Of a stretch of 64,000 nt of DNA, positions 46,645 to 55,307 are shown piece after piece (position 1 is the stretch's first letter; each line of letters starts with the position of its first letter). The stretch is taken from positions 186,001-250,000 of the forward strand of contig NZ_CP150634.1 of the NCBI RefSeq assembly GCF_038051925.1, in the 5' to 3' direction. The position numbers were made by a program, and so were the translations under genes. This DNA comes from Methylotuvimicrobium sp. KM2 (lineage in GTDB: Bacteria > Pseudomonadota > Gammaproteobacteria > Methylococcales > Methylomonadaceae). A model generated the notes under the pieces. That model was given only the letters and a program-made list of their open reading frames with translations, had not been told where the DNA came from and made no database searches.

Positions 46645-46857
46645 TTAGACTTCTAATTTCAGAACGGCCTGCTTGACCGGCTCGGCCAGACCGTTCCCGT
46701 CTTTGCGGCAATAATCGATGATTTCGCGGCGCATCCGGGGTTCCCAAGCGCGTAGTAGATGATTTTTGATGCTCTCGACGGCGGCTTCCTTATCAGGGTC
46801 CGCATTGAAGAATTCGCCGATCGCGTTGGCCATTTTGATGAGTTTTTCTATCTGCAT
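46645..46857 (-). CDS. fdsD: Formate dehydrogenase delta subunit
   Basis: 70 residues with the FdsD pattern: KLIKMANAIGEFFNADPDKE, ESIKNHLLRAWEPRMRREII and LAEPVKQAVLKL. FdsD is a small subunit of NAD-dependent Mo/W formate dehydrogenase that helps cofactor insertion/maturation. It is last in the fds operon, 161 bp after fdhD. Confidence 0.9.
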   Translation of the reverse strand: MQIEKLIKMANAIGEFFNADPDKEAAVESIKNHLLRAWEPRMRREIIDYCRKDGNGLAEPVKQAVLKLEV

Positions 46858-47018
46858 TATTGTTTGCCTCTGTACGCGACAAAAATTTCTTGAAGGGTAA
46901 GTATTTGATTGATAAGATTTATAGACTAGCAGTTACAACGGAGGTATAGCGAAAACCTTTAGCTTTTGCACTCCTTGCCTACGCCCGATTTTTTCGTGAA
47001 ACCAATTAAAGAGTCATT

Positions 47019-47876
47019 TCAAGCCAAATCGGTTTCTCGGTGGATTAGCCGATGCGAATGACTGTAGACGACATGTCTGTCTTCCCGGGCGAAGCCTATC
47101 AGAGTTAGTCCCGTTTCCTCGGCTAATCGTATCGCAAGTCCGGTCGGTGCGGAAATCGCGGCCAACAAGCCAATGCCGGCCACGGCGGTTTTTTGGACCA
47201 TTTCGAAACTGGCTCGGCTCGTGACGATCACAAAACCGTCGGCAGGATTTCGGGCCGTCCTTAACAATGCCCCGATCAATTTATCGAGCGCATTATGCCG
47301 GCCGACATCCTCGCGAATGGTTTGAATGCCCTGAAACGGCAAGACCCATGCCGCAGCATGGACCGCGCCAGTCAAACGGTTCAATTTTTGATGTTGCTTG
47401 ATATCGTTCAATGCTGACAACAGCTCGGTTGCTTTCACCTTGAGTTCAGCAGTAACCGGTGCTGGATGGCGCACGGCTTGCTGTAGCGTACTCGAACCGC
47501 ACAGCCCGCAACCGGTCCGCCCGGTAAGATTGCGGCCTTTGTCCGCCAAGCAAACGAAGCGCTCCTCGGGAATCTTGACACGCACTTCGATGCCGTCCTT
47601 GCGGTTGTAAACGCGCGTAGACAGGATCTCGGCTGGATGATTGACAATTCCCTCGGTGATGCTGAAGCCCAGCGCGAAATCCTCGAGATCCGTCGGCGTC
47701 GCGAGCATCACGACATGCGGTACGCCGTTATAGACTAAAGATACCGGCACCTCCTCGGCGATGTAATCTTGTTGAATGGTCGGATGCCCGTCTTTCCAGC
47801 GTTCCACCGGGCTTTGCCGATAACTCGGCCAGCCCAGCTCCCACGCGGTCGACTCGGAATCCGCCAAATCAAGCAT
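47019..47876 (-). CDS. fdhD: Formate dehydrogenase accessory sulfurtransferase FdhD/FdsC
   Basis: 285 residues. The conserved C-x-x-C loop GRTGCGLCGSS has C123 and C126, used to pass sulfur from IscS-type desulfurase to the molybdenum cofactor. Other family blocks: FALGFSITEGIV, AAWVLPFQG, REDVGRHNALDKLIGALL, SRASFEMVQKTA. Start overlaps the fdsA stop by 8 bp, so the two are coupled. Confidence 0.94.
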   Translation of the reverse strand: MLDLADSESTAWELGWPSYRQSPVERWKDGHPTIQQDYIAEEVPVSLVYNGVPHVVMLATPTDLEDFALGFSITEGIVNHPAEILSTRVYNRKDGIEVRVKIPEERFVCLADKGRNLTGRTGCGLCGSSTLQQAVRHPAPVTAELKVKATELLSALNDIKQHQKLNRLTGAVHAAAWVLPFQGIQTIREDVGRHNALDKLIGALLRTARNPADGFVIVTSRASFEMVQKTAVAGIGLLAAISAPTGLAIRLAEETGLTLIGFAREDRHVVYSHSHRLIHRETDLA

Positions 47877-50724
47877 GATGTGTGCCTTGCTCCAACAGTT
47901 CCAATTGCTGCTTCGAGAAGTCGCTGTACTGTTTTTGCCACTCCGAAGGCTGCGTGACTTTCGATACTTGCACTGCGGTGACTTTGTATTCCGGACAGTT
48001 GGTCGCCCAGTCGGAATTGTCGGTCGTGATCACGTTCGCGCCAGATTCCGGGAAATGGAATGTCGTATAGACGACGCCCGGCTGTACGCGTTCGCTGATC
48101 AATGCCCGCAATACCGTCTCGCCGGAACGGCTCTTGATGCCGACCCAATCGCCGTCGACGATGCCGCGATCCTCAGCGTCATGCGGATGAATTTCAAGCC
48201 TGTCCTCGGTATGCCACGCGACATTGTCGGTCCTCCGCGTCTGCGCACCGACATTGTACTGCGAAAGGATGCGACCGGTGGTCAGGATCAATGGGAACAT
48301 CCGCGTCGTGCGTTCCTCGGTCGCTACATATTCGGTCAGCATGAACAGACCTTTGCCGTTCGGGCGCATGAACTCATGTGCATGCATCGTGGGAGTACCC
48401 ACAGGATTTTCTTCGTTACACGGCCATTGGATACTGCCAAGTTGATCGATTTTTTCGTAGCTGACGCCGGCGAATGTCGGCGTCAGGCGCGCGATTTCGT
48501 CCATGATCTCGGACGGATGGCGGTAATTCATCGAATAGCCCATCGCATTCGCGAGCAATTGTGTGACTTCCCAGTCTTCGTATCCGGCCAATGGCTTCAT
48601 GACCTTGCGTACCGGCGAGATACGGCGTTCGGCGTTCGTGAACGTGCCGTTTTTCTCGAGAAACGACGAGCCCGGCAGGAATACATGCGCGAACTTGGCC
48701 GTTTCGTTCAGGAACAGATCCTGCACGATCACGCATTCCATCGATCTCAAGGCATGATGCACATGCTGAATGTCGGGATCCGATTGCGCGATGTCTTCAC
48801 CTTCGACGTAGAGCCCCATGAAAGTGCCGTCGGATGCGGCGTCGAACATGTTCGGAATGCGCAGGCCAGGTTCGGATTCGAGAATCACGTTCCAGTCTTT
48901 CTCGAACAGCTGGCGCGTTTCGTTATCGGAGACATGGCGGTAGCCCGGAAATTCGTGCGGGAACGATCCCATGTCGCACGAACCTTGCACGTTGTTTTGA
49001 CCACGCAACGGATTGACGCCGACACCTTCGCGTCCGAGATTGCCGGTCGCCATCGCCAGATTCGCGATGCCGATCACGGTCGTCGAGCCTTGACTGTGCT
49101 CGGTCACTCCCAATCCGTAGTAGATCGCGCCATTGCCTGCGGAGGCATAGAGACGCGCCGCGGAGCGGATATCGGCGGCCGGGACTCCTGTGATCGTTTC
49201 GGTTTGCTCGGGCGCATGACGCGGATCGGCGATGAACGTTTTCCATTTTGCGAACGCGTTGATATCGCAGCGCTCTTCAATGAAGGCTTCGTCGAGCAGG
49301 TTTTCGGTCACGACGACATGACCGAGCGCATTGATCAGCGCGACGTTAGTACCCGGGCGCAGCTTCAAATGGTAATCGGCTTTGACATGCGGCGAGTTCT
49401 TGACTAGATCGATTTCGCGGGGATCGACGACTATCAATTTCGCGCCTTGACGCAGCCTTTTTTTCATCAACGAGCCGAAAACCGGATGACCGTCGGTCGG
49501 ATTCGCGCCGATGACCATGATCACGTCGGACTTCATGACCGAATCGAAGTTCTGCGTGCCGGACGATTCGCCGAAGGTCTGCTTGAGTCCGTAACCGGTC
49601 GGCGAATGACAGACGCGCGCGCAGGTATCGACATTGTTGTTGCCGAAGCCCGCGCGAACCAGTTTTTGCACCAGATAAGTCTCTTCGTTCGTGCAGCGTG
49701 ACGACGTGATGCCGCCAATCGAGCCTTTGCCGTATTTGGCTTGAATGCGTTTCAACTCGGAAGCGGCATAGTTAATCGCCTCTTCCCAGCTGACTTTTTG
49801 CCACGGGTCGCTGATGCTTTTGCGGATCATTGGCGTCGTGATGCGATCCTTGTGTGTCGCGTAACCGAACGCGAAACGACCTTTTACGCAGGAATGACCG
49901 TGATTGGCCTTGCCGTCCTTGTGAGGAACCATGCGAATCAATTGATCGCCTTTCATTTCGGCGCGGAACGAACAGCCGACGCCGCAATACGCGCAGGTCG
50001 TCACGGTGGCATGTTCGGGCGTGCCATGGTCGATGACTGATTTTTCCATCAAGGTCGCAGTCGGGCAGGCTTGCACGCAAGCGCCGCACGAAACGCACTC
50101 GGAATCCATGAATGCCTCGTTTTGACCGGGAGAGACTTTGGAATCGAAGCCGCGTCCGTCGATCGTCAAGGCGAAAGTGCCTTGCGTTTCTTCGCAGGCT
50201 CTGACGCAACGCGAGCATACGATGCACTTGGACGGATCGAAACTGAAGTAAGGATTGCTTTCATCCTTGACCGCTTGCAAGTGGTTTTTGCCTTGCGGAT
50301 TGTAGCGTACTTCACGCAAGCCGACCGCGCCGGCCATATCCTGCAGTTCGCAGTCGCCGTTCGCCGAACAGGTCAAGCAATCAAGCGGATGGTCGGAAAT
50401 ATAGAGCTCCATGACGCCTCGGCGTACGTCGGCCAGACGCGGGTTCTGCGTAACGACCTTCATGCCTTCGGCGACCGGAGTCGTGCAGGAGGCCGGCATG
50501 CCGCGCGCGCCCTCGATCTGCACGACACATAAACGGCAAGAACCGAACGGTTCGATGCTGTCGGTCGCGCACAATTTAGGAATGTCGATGCCGATGCCGG
50601 CCGCAGCGCGCATTACCGACGTGCCGGCCGGTGCGGTCACCTGAAATCCGTCGATTTCCAGTGTGACCAGTGTATCTGCCTCCTTGGCGGGGGTTCCAAA
50701 GTCTTTTTCTTTATTCAGGGACAT
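47869..50724 (-). CDS. fdsA: NAD-dependent formate dehydrogenase alpha (Mo/W catalytic) subunit
   Basis: 951 residues. N-terminal [2Fe-2S] domain with C52, C63, C66, C80; His/Cys cluster H112, C116, C119, C125; two ferredoxin-type [4Fe-4S] sets C167-C170-C173-C177 and C210-C213-C216-C220; then C244, C247, C251, C279 before the bis-MGD domain. The Mo ligand is C372 next to H373 (RVCHSPTGYG). It oxidises formate to CO2 and passes electrons through the clusters to FdsB. A later UDP-type dinucleotide-binding C-terminal domain is complete. 19 bp separate it from fdsB. Confidence 0.96.
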   Translation of the reverse strand: MSLNKEKDFGTPAKEADTLVTLEIDGFQVTAPAGTSVMRAAAGIGIDIPKLCATDSIEPFGSCRLCVVQIEGARGMPASCTTPVAEGMKVVTQNPRLADVRRGVMELYISDHPLDCLTCSANGDCELQDMAGAVGLREVRYNPQGKNHLQAVKDESNPYFSFDPSKCIVCSRCVRACEETQGTFALTIDGRGFDSKVSPGQNEAFMDSECVSCGACVQACPTATLMEKSVIDHGTPEHATVTTCAYCGVGCSFRAEMKGDQLIRMVPHKDGKANHGHSCVKGRFAFGYATHKDRITTPMIRKSISDPWQKVSWEEAINYAASELKRIQAKYGKGSIGGITSSRCTNEETYLVQKLVRAGFGNNNVDTCARVCHSPTGYGLKQTFGESSGTQNFDSVMKSDVIMVIGANPTDGHPVFGSLMKKRLRQGAKLIVVDPREIDLVKNSPHVKADYHLKLRPGTNVALINALGHVVVTENLLDEAFIEERCDINAFAKWKTFIADPRHAPEQTETITGVPAADIRSAARLYASAGNGAIYYGLGVTEHSQGSTTVIGIANLAMATGNLGREGVGVNPLRGQNNVQGSCDMGSFPHEFPGYRHVSDNETRQLFEKDWNVILESEPGLRIPNMFDAASDGTFMGLYVEGEDIAQSDPDIQHVHHALRSMECVIVQDLFLNETAKFAHVFLPGSSFLEKNGTFTNAERRISPVRKVMKPLAGYEDWEVTQLLANAMGYSMNYRHPSEIMDEIARLTPTFAGVSYEKIDQLGSIQWPCNEENPVGTPTMHAHEFMRPNGKGLFMLTEYVATEERTTRMFPLILTTGRILSQYNVGAQTRRTDNVAWHTEDRLEIHPHDAEDRGIVDGDWVGIKSRSGETVLRALISERVQPGVVYTTFHFPESGANVITTDNSDWATNCPEYKVTAVQVSKVTQPSEWQKQYSDFSKQQLELLEQGTHHA

Positions 50725-50743
50725 ATCAGTACCTCCGGTGGGG

Positions 50744-52297
50744 TCAAGCCGCGCTGGCCTGTTCGGTTATCCCGAAGTCTTCGGGAAAATGATTCAATGC
50801 GCTCAGCACGGGATAGGGCGTCATGCCGCCGAGCGCGCACAACGAACCGTTCAACAGGGTGTCGCACAGGTCGCGTAATAATGGTATGTTTTTATGAAGA
50901 TCGCGGCCCGCGATGATGTCTTTGATGACTTCTTCGCCGCGCGTCGAGCCGATCCGGCACGGCGTGCATTTGCCGCAGGATTCGATCGCGCAAAACTCCA
51001 TGCTGTAACGCGCCATTTCGGCCATGTCGACGGTGTCGTCGAAAACGACGATGCCGCCGTGGCCGACGACTGCCCAAATCGCCGCAAAGGCTTCATAATC
51101 GAGCGGCGTATCGAATTGCGATTCGGGCAGATACGCGCCCAGTGGGCCTCCGACTTGCACCGCCTTGATCGGACGTCCCGATGCCGAACCGCCGCCGTAA
51201 TCATAGAGCAGTTCGCGCAGGGTCAAGCCGAACGCGAGTTCGACGAGGCCCGGATATTTAATGTTGCCGGCCAATTGAATCGGCAGCGTGCCGCGGGAAC
51301 GGCCCATGCCGAAATCGCGGTAATAGTCGCCGCCCTTGTCGAGAATAATCGGCACCGAGGCCAGTGAAATCACGTTGTTGACGACAGTCGGTTGGCCGAA
51401 CAAGCCGCTGATCGCCGGCAGCGGCGGCTTGAAGCGGACCAGTCCTCGCTTGCCTTCGAGACTTTCCATCAATGAAGTTTCTTCGCCGCAAACATAGGCA
51501 CCGGCGCCCAGGCGAACTTCGAGATCGAATTTTTTACCGCTGCCTTGAATGTTGTCGCCGAGATAGCCGGCCGCATAGGCTTTTTCAATCGCGGTATTCA
51601 AAGCCTTGTGCGCATGCGGATATTCGACGCGCAGATAGATGTAACCTTGTGTCGCGCCGACCGCGATTCCGGCGATCGTCATGCCTTCGATCAATACGAA
51701 AGGGTCGTCTTCCATGACCATGCGGTCGGAAAATGTGCCCGAGTCGCCTTCGTCGGCATTGCAGATGATGTATTTTTGCTCGCTCGGCGTGTTGAGTACG
51801 GTGTTCCATTTGATGCCGGTCGGAAACGCGGCGCCGCCACGACCGCGCAGTCCCGAGTCAGTCACCTGTTTGACGATGTCGGCGCCGCTCATCGCCAGCG
51901 CGTTTTTCAGGCCGCGATAACCATCATGCGCGAGATAGTCGTCGAGACTTACCGGGTCGGTGATGCCGATGCGGGCGAAAGTCAGTCGTTGCTGTTTTTT
52001 GAAATAAGGAATTTCGTCGATCGGGCCGACTTTTAGCGTATGCGCGCCTCCATTCAAGAAATCGGCATCGAACAGACCGGGGATGTCTTTTAATTGCACC
52101 GGCCCATAACCGATGCGGCCTTCGGAGCTCTCTACCTCGACTAACGGCTCCAGCCAGAACATGCCTCGAGATCCATTTCGAACCAGCTTGATGTCCAGCC
52201 CGCGTTGCCGCGCTTCCTTCTCGATCGCCGCGGCAATTCGGCCTGCGCCTAATGCCAGCGCGCCGGAATCGTTTGGAACATATACGATCACTGTCAT
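50744..52297 (-). CDS. fdsB: Formate dehydrogenase beta (NADH/FMN) subunit
   Basis: 517 residues, homologous to NuoF: N-terminal thioredoxin-like extension (1-120), NADH/FMN region with GLRGRGGAAFPTGIKW, CNADEGDSGTFSDR and GAGAYVCGEETSLMESLEG, and the [4Fe-4S] set ESCGKCTPCRIG plus C in GSLCALGG. It transfers electrons from the alpha subunit to NAD+. The start overlaps fdsG by 4 bp. Confidence 0.96.
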   Translation of the reverse strand: MTVIVYVPNDSGALALGAGRIAAAIEKEARQRGLDIKLVRNGSRGMFWLEPLVEVESSEGRIGYGPVQLKDIPGLFDADFLNGGAHTLKVGPIDEIPYFKKQQRLTFARIGITDPVSLDDYLAHDGYRGLKNALAMSGADIVKQVTDSGLRGRGGAAFPTGIKWNTVLNTPSEQKYIICNADEGDSGTFSDRMVMEDDPFVLIEGMTIAGIAVGATQGYIYLRVEYPHAHKALNTAIEKAYAAGYLGDNIQGSGKKFDLEVRLGAGAYVCGEETSLMESLEGKRGLVRFKPPLPAISGLFGQPTVVNNVISLASVPIILDKGGDYYRDFGMGRSRGTLPIQLAGNIKYPGLVELAFGLTLRELLYDYGGGSASGRPIKAVQVGGPLGAYLPESQFDTPLDYEAFAAIWAVVGHGGIVVFDDTVDMAEMARYSMEFCAIESCGKCTPCRIGSTRGEEVIKDIIAGRDLHKNIPLLRDLCDTLLNGSLCALGGMTPYPVLSALNHFPEDFGITEQASAA

Positions 52298-52770
52298 GAG
52301 AGGGTCTCCATTTCGTTGATGATGCTGTCGAACGATTCGTTCGATACGCGTCCGTATACTTCAGTACCAATCTGCATACCCGGCGAGCATGAGCACAATC
52401 CCAAGCAATATGCCGGCTCCAGCGAAAATCTGCCATCCGCCGTCGTTTCATGATAGTCGATGCCTAGTTTGTCCTTGACATGCTCTTCGAGTTTCTTAGA
52501 ACCCATCGCCTGACAGGATTCGGCTCGACACAAATGAATCGTCTGTTTGCCCGGCGGCGTTTCGCGGAAATAATGGTAAAAACTGATCACGCCATGAACT
52601 TCGGCGCGGGATAGACGCAATTCGGAAGCGATGATGGGAATACTGTCTGCGGGGATATACCCCAAAGCGTTTTGAATATCGTGCAAAATTGGCAGCAGCG
52701 CGCCGGGCTTATCTTTAAGTGCGCTGGTGATTTCCTTGACGATGCTGAACATGGAAACGGTCTCGGTCAT
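52294..52770 (-). CDS. fdsG: Formate dehydrogenase gamma subunit (NuoE-like)
   Basis: 158 residues with the thioredoxin-like [2Fe-2S] fold of NuoE: GYIPADSIPIIASELRLSRA, then C in HLCRAESCQAMG (two Cys) and later YCLGLCSCSPG (the other two). It is the first gene of the fdsGBA-fdhD-fdsD operon; the promoter should be within 52771-53075. Confidence 0.95.
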   Translation of the reverse strand: MTETVSMFSIVKEITSALKDKPGALLPILHDIQNALGYIPADSIPIIASELRLSRAEVHGVISFYHYFRETPPGKQTIHLCRAESCQAMGSKKLEEHVKDKLGIDYHETTADGRFSLEPAYCLGLCSCSPGMQIGTEVYGRVSNESFDSIINEMETLS

Positions 52771-53075
52771 GGGGCCTCACTTTCCGGTTCGAAAGCCGTT
52801 GAGTGGCGCTTCGAAATTGAAGTTGGTAGGTTTCAGAGAATATCATGTAATTTTTATTTATCAAAAAACACATAAAAAAACATATTTATGCATAAATTGT
52901 ATACTTTGTAATTATAAGCCTAATATCATTATCGTAAAAATCACATTTTTTTGACCTTAAATCAGATTTTCTGATGCAGCTCGGTCCAGTCCTACCAGCC
53001 CATACCCTCATTGCGGAACATCGTTAAGCGCGCTATATTGCTGAGCCCTTTAGTTTTCCAGCAAGGCTCTTCCCT
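52771..53075. promoter_or_regulatory. AT-rich upstream region of fds operon
   Basis: The stretch 52850-52960 is strongly AT rich (runs such as CATAAAAAAACATATTTATG) and precedes the minus-strand fdsG. It is the probable promoter region; precise boxes are not assigned. Confidence 0.4.
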
Positions 53076-53340
53076 TTGTCCGACATGATGACCATGCACT
53101 CGCGTGACCGGTCCGATAATGAAGAATGCGACGAATTACAATACCGTCCGCAGCACAAGCTGGCATTCGAGACCGATTATCTGTTCGGTTACGGGTTTTC
53201 CGATTATTTTAACGTGATGCATGTCGCCGACGAATATTTCTATTCGCGCAATTTACCGCTGCAAAAAGCGAGGCTTGAGGCATACACTTTATTGAATATG
53301 AAATTGAATTACAGTTTTTTTAATGATCAAGCCGCTATCT
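53076..53340 (+). pseudogene. TonB-dependent receptor C-terminal relic, upstream part
   Basis: The frame reads ELQYRPQHKLAFETDYLFGY, then MKLNYSFFNDQAAIY, the last beta strands of a TonB-dependent receptor. The 5' 80-90 % of the gene is missing. The coding sense ends at GCTATCTA (53333-53340) where the MITE begins. The true end of the gene is at 55035-55134. Confidence 0.8.
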
Positions 53341-53341
53341 A

Positions 53342-53348
53342 TACTCAT
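53342..53348. repeat. Left end of interrupted MITE family 1 copy
   Basis: TACTCAT matches the TACCCAT end of family 1. The IS begins right after, and the MITE continues at 54813. Confidence 0.55.
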
Positions 53349-53499
53349 ATATGGACTCCTCGTTTATTGCAAGCCAAGTTTTCAAAAAATGATGTCAAAA
53401 CAGAGATCAAGATTGCTGCCATATATCCGGTCTCTCAACAGAGGCTTTATTGCCTCAGGACTCCTGATGAATCTATCCGCGCGCTTATTCCTCAACCAT

Positions 53500-53722
53500 C
53501 GTAACGGTTTCTTAAGAACCTATGGGTATAACGGGTTGTAAAAGCACCGGTCTGACCTGTTGTTGTCATCACTGATTATCTACTTGCCTCCGCAATCTTG
53601 TGTACTCGGTTAAATCAATCTCACTCATCAGGGTTATCCACGCTTTGTCCACGGGCTCCGAGCTCTCTTCTCTAGCTGGGAGCCGGTGGGCAAAGGGTGG
53701 ATAACCCGGCCCAATGCCCGCG
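53500..53722 (-). ncRNA. Candidate guide (seekRNA/bridge-like) RNA region of the IS1111 element
   Basis: The non-coding 3' flank of the transposase holds a very stable hairpin: 29-base arms at 53631-53659 and 53679-53707 with two mismatches and one G-U. In IS1111-type elements a guide RNA that selects target and donor is encoded in this flank. The precise RNA ends are not visible, and the hairpin could alternatively be a terminator or part of the RNA. Confidence 0.45.
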
Positions 53723-54739
53723 TTAGGCAGGCGCCCCTTGATAAGCTTCGTTTTTCATGGTCATCGCCCACAGTATCCGGGCGTTTTTGTTGGCTAGGGC
53801 AACCGCAGCCTTGTTAAAGCCGCGCCGCTCGACCAGCGCCTGCAGCCACCGGCTGAGTTGGTCGGTTTTGCCAGCGCAGTTTCTGACCACCGCTCGGGCA
53901 CCATGAATTAAGTTGGTTCGGATATAACGATTACCCCGCTTACTGATCCCCAGATAGCGGGGTTTATCGCCGCTGCTATGCTGCCCGGGAACCAGGCCCA
54001 GACTCGCTGCATAATCTCGGCTACTGGCATAGCCTTTGCCGTCCCCGATATCAGATGCCACAATCGTGGCGGTGATCGGACCCACCCCGGGAACATCCAG
54101 CATACGTCGGCTTAATGCATCGGCTTGACTGAGCCGGCCAAGCCGTTTGTCCTGCTCCTTAATCGCCTTATCCAATTCTCTTAACCGTTCGGCTTGCTCA
54201 GCAATCAGCTCTCGACACAGCGCCGTCAGTCCGTTCTCGGCATCTTCTAAAATATCAGGCCATTGTTTTCTGACTTGATCGACCCCTTTGTGAATGGCAA
54301 TGCCGCGCTCCAGCAAGGCTCCACGAATCTGATTCACTACAGCAGTTCGTCGTTTGACCAGATCCTGGCGTAGATTATGAAGCAGTTGCATATCTTGCTG
54401 TACTTCGGTTTTGATCGACACCACCCGCTTATTGGGCCGGCCGACCGCATCAAAAATCGCTTGGGCATCGTTAAAATCATTCTTGTTGCCGACCACGAAG
54501 CTCTTGACAAACTTCGCGTTCAATAACATCACTTCATGGCCCAGTTTAGTTAATTCTCTAGCCCAATAATGGCTACTGCCGCACGCCTCGATACCAATCG
54601 TGCTGACCGGATAATTGGCGAAGAAGGTCAAGACTTGCGCCCGTTTGAGTTTTTTCTTGATGACTTTATTATCCGCATTCAACGTATACAGATGAAAAAT
54701 GTTCTTTGCGATATCTAAACCAATTACGCTAGTATTCAT
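53723..54739 (-). CDS. IS110/IS1111-family transposase (DEDD)
   Basis: 338 residues. The RuvC-like DEDD domain shows GLDIAKNIFH (first Asp), IGIEACGSSHYW (Glu), and KNDFNDAQAI (the Asp pair). The C-terminal transposase_20 domain has MLDVPGVGPITATIVASDIG and conserved Ser-containing stretch AASLGLVPGQHSS. Intact and full length, so the element may be active. Confidence 0.93.
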   Translation of the reverse strand: MNTSVIGLDIAKNIFHLYTLNADNKVIKKKLKRAQVLTFFANYPVSTIGIEACGSSHYWARELTKLGHEVMLLNAKFVKSFVVGNKNDFNDAQAIFDAVGRPNKRVVSIKTEVQQDMQLLHNLRQDLVKRRTAVVNQIRGALLERGIAIHKGVDQVRKQWPDILEDAENGLTALCRELIAEQAERLRELDKAIKEQDKRLGRLSQADALSRRMLDVPGVGPITATIVASDIGDGKGYASSRDYAASLGLVPGQHSSGDKPRYLGISKRGNRYIRTNLIHGARAVVRNCAGKTDQLSRWLQALVERRGFNKAAVALANKNARILWAMTMKNEAYQGAPA

Positions 54740-54812
54740 CTCGGACTCCTCTTGTTTTGTTTTTTACTAAGGTGCTATTTGACACCAACAGAGTGAGAGG
54801 AGTCCATATCAT

Positions 54813-55034
54813 CATCGTAGATGAAAATTCGGCCTCGGGGTGCCCGTTAAAGGACGCCGTAAACCCAGCACCTAAATTCCATAGCCTATTGGCCATGATT
54901 GATTACATAGATAATTTAGGTGCTGGGTAAATACGTCCATGTAGGCTCTATGCCAGCTCCATGCTGGCAAAGTCTTTATCGAGCACCCCGAGGCCTCCTC
55001 CGGCACTGCCGAAATTTGAAGTACGAAAGGTATA
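54813..55034. repeat. MITE family 1, remainder of the interrupted copy
   Basis: Starts CATCGTAGATGAAAATTCGG and ends GTACGAAAGGTATA. It contains the CAGCACCTAAATT inner element. With 53342-53348 it forms one MITE of about 229 bp inserted at TA in the TonB-receptor gene. Confidence 0.75.
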
Positions 55035-55134
55035 TGTCGGTGCCGACAACATTCTCGATGCGGACTATCAGGAAACCTATGCGTTACCGCAAGCCGGGCG
55101 CTTCGTCTATACCGGCGCGCGGTTGAGTTTTTAA
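55035..55134 (+). pseudogene. TonB-dependent receptor relic, final part
   Basis: Reads VGADNILDADYQETYALPQA then GRFVYTGARLSF and stops at TAA 55132-55134, the typical last strand with terminal Phe of a TonB-dependent receptor. Removing 53341-55034 joins it in frame with 53333-53340 (AAIY|VGADN). Confidence 0.8.
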
Positions 55135-55307
55135 ACTTATTCATCGGCAAGCTACCCGTTAACAACTATTATGCAAACTGATAATCGTCCAAAATCTAGC
55201 CCACCTTTAACATTTTCTAGTAAATATCTATCATTCGCAAAAATTATTAATTTTTTAACTAATTGATATCATTGGGCTATAAAAATCGACTTCCTCGAAA
55301 ATGGCTA

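Larger units (their letters stand above)
53349..54812 (-). mobile_element. IS110-family, IS1111-subgroup insertion sequence
   Basis: About 1.46 kb. ATATGGACTCCTC at 53349-53361 is repeated inverted at 54797-54809. One transposase gene on the minus strand, with a short 5' flank (about 70 bp) and a long 3' non-coding flank (about 370 bp), the arrangement of IS1111 rather than classic IS110. The site CAT of the MITE end appears on both sides. Confidence 0.8.

Noticed and set aside
47875-49407. 510-codon plus-strand frame opposite fdsA
   Set aside because: It is antisense to a clearly functional subunit with all cluster ligands; its length follows from GC-rich codon bias. No recognisable domain.
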